Source: Cryobacterium sp. PH31-L1
GTDB lineage: Bacteria; Actinomycetota; Actinomycetes; Actinomycetales; Microbacteriaceae
Reading direction: 5' to 3'
DNA: 64,000 nt
Assembly (NCBI RefSeq): GCF_030063145.1
Contig: NZ_JASISM010000003.1
Span: forward strand, 248,001-312,000
The notes under the pieces were generated by a model. It ran no database searches. It was given only the letters and a program-made list of their open reading frames with translations, and had not been told where the DNA came from. Made by a program: the position numbers and the translations under genes. Positions within the stretch are counted from its first letter, which is position 1; every line of letters starts with the position of its first letter. Positions 17,459-24,400 of the stretch are shown one piece after another.

Positions 17459-17547
17459 GCGTGCATAACCGCGGAGAAAATCGAGTTTGGTGCCCGATTG
17501 GGCGTGCGGCCGGCAGCATTGGGCGATATCTCCGCGGTTATGTACGC
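17459..17547. repeat. Long-spaced 19-bp inverted repeat
   Basis: GCGTGCATAACCGCGGAGA (17459-17477) is the reverse complement of 17529-17547 with one mismatch; the central 14 bp are perfect. The 51-bp interior contains a small GCCC-GATT-GGGC hairpin. It lies in the 265-bp gap between the acyl-CoA synthetase stop (17564) and the CNNM gene start (17298). It could be a long terminator or cruciform, or paired regulator sites. Nothing else is seen in this gap. Confidence 0.7.
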
Positions 17548-17563
17548 CGAGGTCGATAGAACG

Positions 17564-19207
17564 CTAGGAGGCCGCCGGCGTAGTGACGTCCTCGGGCAGC
17601 TCGCGCAATACAACCTTCATGATCTTGCCGGTGGCCGTGCGCGGCAGGGCGTCGACGAAGGTCACATAGTCGGGCACCTTGAAGGCCGCGATCATGTATC
17701 GGGTGTGGGTGAGCAGGTCGACCTCGGTCACGATTGCGTCCGGTCGCAGTACGACATAGGCCTTCGGCCGCTCGCCCCATTTCGGATGCGGCATGCCGAC
17801 CACGGCGACGTCGAGCACCGTCGGATGGGTGAGCATCGCGTTCTCGACCTCGATGGTCGAGATGTTCTCGCCGCCCGAGATGATGATGTCTTTCGCACGA
17901 TCCTTGATCTCGATGTAGCCGTCGGGGTGCATGACGCCGAGGTCGCCGGTATGGAACCAGCCGCCGCGAAAGGCATCCGCTGTGGCTTGCGGGTCTTTGA
18001 AGTAGCCGAGCATGACGTTGTTGCCGCGTAACACGATCTCGCCGATCGTTGCAGCGTCGGCGGGAACGTCGGTCATGGTCGAGTCGACGATGCGGGCCGA
18101 TTCGGCCTGCACCATACCGACGCCCTGGCGGGAGATCTTGCGGGCACGCTCGTCGGCGGGCAGGTCGTCCCACTCGCGCTGGTATTCGCAGATCGTGTAG
18201 GGACCGTAGACCTCGGTGAGGCCGTAGACGTGCACGACCGTGATTCCGAGGGCATCGAGCTGTTCGATCACGCTCGGCGAGGGCGGGGCGCCGGCCGTCG
18301 TGATCGAGAGCGGGGTCTCGAGAACGTGTTTCATCGGGGCGTTGGCGATCACGCCGCACACGGTGGGAGCGCCACACAGGTTGGTCACTCCGAGGGTGTC
18401 GATGGCCGACCAGACCGATTCGGCCCGCACCGTGCGCAGGCAGACATGGGTGGCGCCGGCCGCCGTGACCGCCCAGGGGGTGCACCAGCCGTTGCAGTGG
18501 AACATGGGCAGGGTCCACAGATACACCGAGTCGCTCGTGAACTTGTTGTGGAACACCTCACCGAAGGAGTTGAGGTAGGCACCGCGGTGCGAGTACATGA
18601 CGCCCTTGGGCTTGCCGGTGGTGCCCGAGGTGTAGTTGATCGAGATCACCGAGCGCTCGTCACTGACCTCCCAGGCCAGCGGCTCGGCGGAGTCGTTGTC
18701 GGCTTCGGCCAGAAAAGACTCCAGGGTTTGCTGCCCCGCATCGAGGCCGCTCTCGGTGATGCCGAATTCGCCGTCGGCGATCTCGATCACACCCTTGAGG
18801 GCAGCGGATGCCGCGAACGCGTCACCGACACCGGCGACAAGTTCGGCGTCAATGAACAGCAGGGTGGCCCCGGAATGTTCAAGAACGTAGTGCACCTCCG
18901 GCCCGGCCAACCGGGAGTTCAGCGCGACGAGCACGCCACCGGCCAACGGCACGGCATAGTGCGCGATCAGCATCTCGGGTATATTCGACGCGAGGAATAC
19001 AACCCGGTCACCAGGCGTGATGCGCGAGCGTATGGCGTGGGCCAGCTCCTCCGCGGCCTGCTCAAATTCACGGTAGCTGTAGCGACGAGCGCCGTAGATG
19101 ATCGCATCCTTGTTTGGGAATACCTCGGCGCTGCGCTGCAGAAACCGCATGGGCGTGAGCGGTGAGTCGTTGGGTGAATTTGTGGTGCTCAGGGTCAGGT
19201 CGATCAT
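17564..19207 (-). CDS. AMP-binding acyl-CoA synthetase (fatty-acid--CoA ligase)
   Basis: 547 residues from the ATG at 19207, preceded by AAAGGAGT. Adenylate-forming enzyme motifs: the P-loop YTSGTTGKPKGVMYSH (~190-205), YGLTEVYG (~325), GWFHTGDLGVMHPDGY (~420-435), and the catalytic lysine in PRTATGKIMK near the C-terminus. It activates a carboxylic acid with ATP and CoA. The overall pattern resembles medium- or long-chain ligases of the AlkK/FadD type. It lies 51 bp behind the acyl-CoA dehydrogenase on the same strand, so the two probably act in series on one acid. The chain length preference is unknown. Confidence 0.9.
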   Translation of the reverse strand: MIDLTLSTTNSPNDSPLTPMRFLQRSAEVFPNKDAIIYGARRYSYREFEQAAEELAHAIRSRITPGDRVVFLASNIPEMLIAHYAVPLAGGVLVALNSRLAGPEVHYVLEHSGATLLFIDAELVAGVGDAFAASAALKGVIEIADGEFGITESGLDAGQQTLESFLAEADNDSAEPLAWEVSDERSVISINYTSGTTGKPKGVMYSHRGAYLNSFGEVFHNKFTSDSVYLWTLPMFHCNGWCTPWAVTAAGATHVCLRTVRAESVWSAIDTLGVTNLCGAPTVCGVIANAPMKHVLETPLSITTAGAPPSPSVIEQLDALGITVVHVYGLTEVYGPYTICEYQREWDDLPADERARKISRQGVGMVQAESARIVDSTMTDVPADAATIGEIVLRGNNVMLGYFKDPQATADAFRGGWFHTGDLGVMHPDGYIEIKDRAKDIIISGGENISTIEVENAMLTHPTVLDVAVVGMPHPKWGERPKAYVVLRPDAIVTEVDLLTHTRYMIAAFKVPDYVTFVDALPRTATGKIMKVVLRELPEDVTTPAAS

Positions 19208-19257
19208 GCGGGACTCCTTTGTCCGAAAAGATGGGATAAAGCTCGTGCGGGTCGAAC

Positions 19258-20439
19258 CTAGTGGAAGGCGCTGACCCCGGTCAGATCGCGACCGATCAGC
19301 AGCGACTGGATGCTCTCGGTGCCCTCGTAGGTGTGGATGGACTCGATATCAGCGAGATGGCGGATGACATGGTTTTCGAGCAGGATGCCGTTGCCACCGA
19401 GCATGTCGCGGGCGAGCGAGGCGAGCGACCGCGCAGCGCGGGTGTTGTGGAACTTGGCGAGGCTGGCCTGGATGGGCCGCAGGGTGCCGGCGGCGTCCAG
19501 TTCGGCCAGCCGAATACAGTGCAGCTGCATCGAGGTGAGCTCGGAAAGCATGAGCGTGAGCCGCTCCTGCACGATCTGAAATCCGGCGATGGGCTTGCCG
19601 AACTGTACGCGCTGCTGCGCATAGTTGAGGGCAGCCTCAAACACGGCGGTAGCATGACCGAGCGCCGACCAGGCGACGCCTAGGCGGGTGGCGAACAGCA
19701 CGACCGCGGTGTCCTTGAAGGTGTGGGTGCCCGGCAATACAGCGTCGAGCGGAATCCGCACATCGGTGAGGGTGATCCGGGCCTGGTGCACGGCGCGGAG
19801 CGAGCCCTTGCCGAGCATCGTCTCGCCGTGATACCCGGGCAGGGACTGGTCGACCAGAAAGCCGCGCACATTGCCGTCGTCGTCGCGGGCCCAGACCACG
19901 GTCACGTCGCCGACCGAGCCGTTGCCGATCCACTTCTTCTCGCCGTTGATGACCCATTCGTCGCCGTCACGGTGTGCTGTGGTCTCAAGGCCCACGGAGT
20001 CCGAGCCGTGGTCGGGTTCGGTCAGGGCGAAGGCGCCGAGCTTCTCGGCACGGGCCAGCGGCACCAGCCAGGTGGCTTTCTGCTCGTCGCTGCCGAACAT
20101 CGCGATGCTGCGCAAAGCGAGTCCGCCCTGCACGGCGACAACGGTGCCCATCGAGCCGTCGCCCCGGGAGATTTCCATGTTCACGAGGCCTGCGGCGAGC
20201 GGGGACATCGGGGTGAGGCCCGGTCCTTCGACGCCGTCGGTGAGCAGATCGAGGACGCCCAGGCGCCGAGCCAGGTGCAACGGGTACTCCGCCTTGTCCC
20301 ATGCCTCGCTCAGCTCGTCGAGGGTCTCCACCGCAAAGGTACGTGCCCGGCCCCAGAACGCTCGATCAGCTTCGGGCACATCGGCAAAAACGCCGTAGTA
20401 GTCGGTATCGAGCGGGGCGGAGACATCGTAATCGGGCAT
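19258..20439 (-). CDS. Acyl-CoA dehydrogenase, glutaryl-CoA-dehydrogenase-like
   Basis: 393 residues. The second of two adjacent ATGs (20439) is preferred because GAAAGG is better spaced from it. Acyl-CoA dehydrogenase signatures: GAFALTEPDHGSDSVGLETT (~135-155), the FAD-contacting KKWIGNGSVGD segment, and the C-terminal YEGTESIQSLLIGRDLTG, where the Glu of EGT is the catalytic base in glutaryl-CoA-type enzymes. The product is an enoyl-CoA, made by passing electrons to ETF. The gene lies between a TetR regulator and an acyl-CoA synthetase. Paired TGACACTNNGTNTCA sites just upstream point to local control. Confidence 0.9.
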   Translation of the reverse strand: MPDYDVSAPLDTDYYGVFADVPEADRAFWGRARTFAVETLDELSEAWDKAEYPLHLARRLGVLDLLTDGVEGPGLTPMSPLAAGLVNMEISRGDGSMGTVVAVQGGLALRSIAMFGSDEQKATWLVPLARAEKLGAFALTEPDHGSDSVGLETTAHRDGDEWVINGEKKWIGNGSVGDVTVVWARDDDGNVRGFLVDQSLPGYHGETMLGKGSLRAVHQARITLTDVRIPLDAVLPGTHTFKDTAVVLFATRLGVAWSALGHATAVFEAALNYAQQRVQFGKPIAGFQIVQERLTLMLSELTSMQLHCIRLAELDAAGTLRPIQASLAKFHNTRAARSLASLARDMLGGNGILLENHVIRHLADIESIHTYEGTESIQSLLIGRDLTGVSAFH

Positions 20440-20479
20440 CATTGCCTTTCGCAGTAGCAGTTGTGACTACAGTTCTATC

Positions 20480-20494
20480 TGACACTGAGTCTCA
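20480..20494. promoter_or_regulatory. TetR-type operator, site 1
   Basis: TGACACTGAGTCTCA, matching the pattern TGACACTNNGTNTCA shared with site 2 at 20502. It lies 40 bp upstream of the acyl-CoA dehydrogenase start. Two sites 22 bp apart (about two helical turns) suit a TetR-family repressor binding as two dimers. Confidence 0.6.
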
Positions 20495-20501
20495 CGTCAA
20501 G

Positions 20502-20516
20502 TGACACTTGGTGTCA
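20502..20516. promoter_or_regulatory. TetR-type operator, site 2
   Basis: TGACAC-TTG-GTGTCA, a perfect 6-bp inverted repeat. It overlaps the TetR stop codon (20514-20516) and stands upstream of the acyl-CoA dehydrogenase. Its partner site is 22 bp away. Confidence 0.65.
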
Positions 20517-21251
20517 AACCGCCGTGGATCGAAGCCGACTCTCGATTACCCGGGCGACGTCGGCCGGCAAGGCCGAGGCGGGAAAGACCGCGACGAGCAG
20601 GTCGCTCGTGCCCCGAGCCGCCTCGCCGCCAGGTGCAAAGCGATTGCGCACGGTCTGCAGCTGCGCCGCCAGACCCGCCGAATCGAGGACTCGGCTGGAA
20701 TCGATGGCACGAATCATGCGCCGCAGCTCGAAGTTGTGTGTGGCCGTCACTGCGGCGGCAAATTGAATCGCCACGACTGGGTCGACGCTCGGCAGGCTGC
20801 GGCGCAGATAGGCCGAGAACGTCTTCTCGTAGCGAGACACCATCACCGTTTCCCGGTCGCGCAGAACGGATGTCTGGCGCACCACCAGGTCGCGTACCCG
20901 CACGATCTCGAGACGCTCTCGAAACCGCTCGAAGACGAGCGTGGCTGCGTCGCACACGGCCAGCCAGGGGTCCGGGTGTGAAGCGTCGAAAAACTCGTCG
21001 ATCTGCTCGAGCAACTCGTCGTGGTCGGCGAAGATCACGTCGTCCTTCGACCGGAACTGGCGAAAGAACGTGCTGCGGGATACTCCGGCGGCTGCGGCGA
21101 TTTGAGCGGTGCTGGTGGCTTCGTAGCCCTGGGCCTGAAACAGGCCGACGGCGATGTCGGCGACGGCCACGCGGCCGCGGGTATCCGTTTGACGGGGGGC
21201 GGAATCCCGCGTGAGTTCGGTGAGCGCGGGGGGTGCAGACGGATCAGACAT
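20514..21251 (-). CDS. TetR-family regulator
   Basis: 245 residues from the ATG at 21251 (MSDPSAPPALTE). A longer reading to 21452 would run through the GGGCCC repeat and is rejected. The N-terminal helix-turn-helix (about 25-70) contains STAQIAAAAGVSRSTFFRQF, typical of TetR. The C-terminal ligand-binding domain (about 80-240) is variable. It lies 74 bp upstream of the acyl-CoA dehydrogenase/synthetase pair on the same strand, and two matching palindromes occur in that gap. It is therefore probably a repressor of acyl-chain degradation relieved by an acyl-CoA. Confidence 0.87.
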   Translation of the reverse strand: MSDPSAPPALTELTRDSAPRQTDTRGRVAVADIAVGLFQAQGYEATSTAQIAAAAGVSRSTFFRQFRSKDDVIFADHDELLEQIDEFFDASHPDPWLAVCDAATLVFERFRERLEIVRVRDLVVRQTSVLRDRETVMVSRYEKTFSAYLRRSLPSVDPVVAIQFAAAVTATHNFELRRMIRAIDSSRVLDSAGLAAQLQTVRNRFAPGGEAARGTSDLLVAVFPASALPADVARVIESRLRSTAV

Positions 21252-21317
21252 GGTCTGGCGAAAGTAGCACGGAACAGTGGCCGACCGTCGCGTCGTCGTG
21301 ACGGCCGCGTTGATTTC

Positions 21318-21383
21318 CCGGGCCCGGGCCCGGTCGCTGGGCCCATGTTCTATCGTGGGCCCGCTTTCCGGGCCCGGGCCCGG
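21318..21383. repeat. GGGCCC repeat element, full copy 1
   Basis: A 66-bp element: CCGGGCCCGGGCCCGG at 21318-21333, the centre GGGCCCATG...CGTGGGCCC at 21339-21362, and CCGGGCCCGGGCCCGG at 21368-21383. The 16-mer is a perfect palindrome and its copies begin exactly 50 bp apart. The copy at 39621-39686 has identical spacing. It lies in the 247-bp gap between the TetR gene and the peroxidase gene. Confidence 0.9.
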
Positions 21384-21498
21384 CAAGCCCCCCCCGGGGG
21401 GACGCTGCGGGCGGGGTGCAGGCGGAATGCCCAAGGTTTCCATAAGGCCCACGTCGCACTCTTACAGCATTCGCTCACCCTGAAGAGATAGGTGCGTC

Positions 21499-24400
21499 AT
21501 GAGCAGGTTCGAAGGTCAAGGAATCATTCGCAGCACGAGAAATACAACCGGAATGCGAGGTAGTCCACCGCCCAACGGCGTTGGAAGACCGAAGAGCGCC
21601 TTCCGCAAGTCCACCCGCATCGTCGCCGCCGGCATGGCCGTCGTGCTCTACGCCGTGCTGGGTCTCTCGAGTGCGATCAGCGCCAACGCGGCAGTCGCCC
21701 CGGTCGGTCAGGGCTTCACGGTCACCACGTCGGACCTCGCCTACATTCTCAAGCAGATCAAGATTGCCGAGGCTCACGCCGCGACGGCAACGCCGGCGAA
21801 CCCCTGCGGCACCCTGGTCGGCAGTGGTCCCAACCAGATTCCCGACCGGTTGTCGTCCTACGGACTCCGCACGGTTGACGGCTCGTGCAACAACCTCCTG
21901 CCGGGTCGTGAGACCTATGGCGCAGCCGATGAACTGTTCCCACGCCTCACCACACCGGTCTTCAACGACGCCGACCCGATCACGTCGAGCTTTCCAGTCG
22001 GCGCCCCCGGGCCGACGAGCTACAAGCAGAAGACCGGCTCGGTTGTCGACGCGCAGCCGCGCGAGGTCAGCAATTTGATCGTCGATCAGACAGCCACCAA
22101 TCCGGCCGCGGTCGCCGCCGCCGGATTCCCGGTGCGCACCCAGAACGCGGTAGGCAAGTTCCCCTGCACGACCGACCCCGACCTGACCGTCGATCCGCCG
22201 ATCGTGGGCGTTCCAGCGGGCTGTGTGCCCAAGTACGAAACGCTGTTCATTCCGAACGTAACGACCGACGTCGGCCTCTCGCCGCCGTACAACTCACTGT
22301 TCACGCTGTTCGGCCAGTTCTTCGACCACGGCGTCGACCAGACGGTCAAGGGCGGCGGAACCGTGTTCGTGCCGCTGCAGGCGGATGACCCGCTCATCGC
22401 CGGACCCGACCACAATTTCGCCACCACCGCCGACAATCTCGACCCGAACCTGCGCTTCATGGTGCTGACCCGGGCGCAGAACCAGCCCGGCGTTGACGGC
22501 CTGCTCGGCACCTCCGATGACGTGCAGGACGCTGCCAACACCGACTCGCCCTACGTCGACCAGTCGCAGACCTACACCTCGCACCCGTCGCACCAGCTGT
22601 TCCTGCGTGAGTACAAGAACAACACGGCGGGCAAGCCGGTCAACACCGGCCGCCTGCTCGGCGGTCCGGCCGGTCCAACGGCCGGCGGCATGGCAACCTG
22701 GGCAACAGTCAAGGCGCAAGCCAAGGACCTGCTCGGGCTGCTGCTGCAGGACAAGGACGTGCTGGACATTCCGCAGATGGCGGTTGACCCTTACGGCAAC
22801 TTCATTCCCGGACCGGCGCGTGGCTTGCCCATGTACGTCACTCCCACCGGAATGGTCGAAGGAGACATCGCAGCTCCCGTTGCGGTTCCGGCCAACGCCA
22901 TCTATTTCCACACCCCCTTCCTGACCGACATCGCGCACAACGCCGAACCGAAGCCGGGCCTCGTGGCCGACTCCAACACGACGGCCACCGCCGATTTCGC
23001 CAGCCAGCCAGCTGGAACGTACGACGACGAGATGCTCGACCTGCACTTCATCGCCGGTGACGGTCGCGTCAATGAGAACATCGGCCTGACCAGCATCCAC
23101 CAGGTCTTCCACTCCGAACACGACCGTCTGGTCGAGGAGTTCAAGACGACACTCAGCAACGACAACACGACCGCCAAGGGCATCGCCGCTCTAGCCGAGT
23201 GGAAGCTCGCAGCTGGCGCCGATGGCTGGAACGGCTCACGCCTGTTCCAGGCTGCCCGGTTCGTCACCGAGATGGAATACCAGCACCTCGTTTTCGAGGA
23301 GTTCGGTCGCAAGGTGCAGCCGGCGATCCAGCCGTTCCACGTTTACCACACCGATCTGAACCCGGCCGTCAAGGCGGAGTTCGCGCACGCGGTCTACCGT
23401 TTCGGTCACTCTATGCTGACCGAGACGATCGCCCGCACCAATGAGAACGGGTCGGGCAACGACATCTCGCTGCTCAAGGGGTTTCTCAACCCGATCGCTT
23501 ACACCGACGGCGGCTCTGCGGGGCAACTCACCTCGGAGCAGGCGGCCGGCAGTGTGATCATGGGCATGAGCGACCAGGTGGGCAACGAACTCGATGAGTT
23601 CGTCACTGACACCCTGCGCAACAACCTGCTGGGTCTTCCCCTGGACCTGCCGACGATCAATATGACGCGTGCCCGCTCCGAGGGTGTGCCACCGTTGAAC
23701 GAGGTACGGCGCCAGATTCACAACGCGACCGGTGACGGCCAGCTGGCTCCGTACACGAGCTGGGCTGATTTCGGCCAGAACCTCAAGCACCCGGAGTCGC
23801 TGATCAACTTCGTGGCCGCCTACGGCACCTTCCCGACGATCACCGCTGAAAGCACGATGGCTGGAAAGCGTGCTGCGGCCAAAGCAGTCGTGGATCCGGG
23901 TGCCGGCATTTCACCCACCCCCGAAGCCATCGACTTCATGAACAGCACCGCTGCCTACACGAACGTGGAAACCGGACTGAACACTGTCGACCTCTGGGTC
24001 GGTGGTCTCGCCGAGAACACCAACCTGTTCGGTGGCCTGCTGGGGAGCACGTTCAACTTCGTGTTCGAGAACCAGATGACCGACCTGCAGAACGGAGACC
24101 GGTTCTACTACCTGAACCGCACCCCTGGCATGAACCTGCGCTCGCAGCTCGAAGGTAACTCCTTCGCCGAGATGATGATGCGCAACACGGATGCCCACAG
24201 TCTGAAGGCCGACTCCTTCGGCACCGCAGACTGCAAGTTCCAGCTCGCTAATCTGGCTGGAACGCCTGCAGGCTATGCTGCATCCGGCGCAAGCGTGGCG
24301 GACGACCTCACGACGGTGGATTGTGACGAAAGCTTGCTGCTCTTGCGCAAGCCCGACGGCACCATCCAGTACCGTGCAGTGAACACGGTCGACCCGGTCG

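Noticed and set aside
21252-21452. Longer N-terminus of the TetR regulator
   Set aside because: The extension crosses the GGGCCC repeat and encodes Pro/Gly/Arg runs; the ATG at 21251 gives a normal TetR N-terminus.
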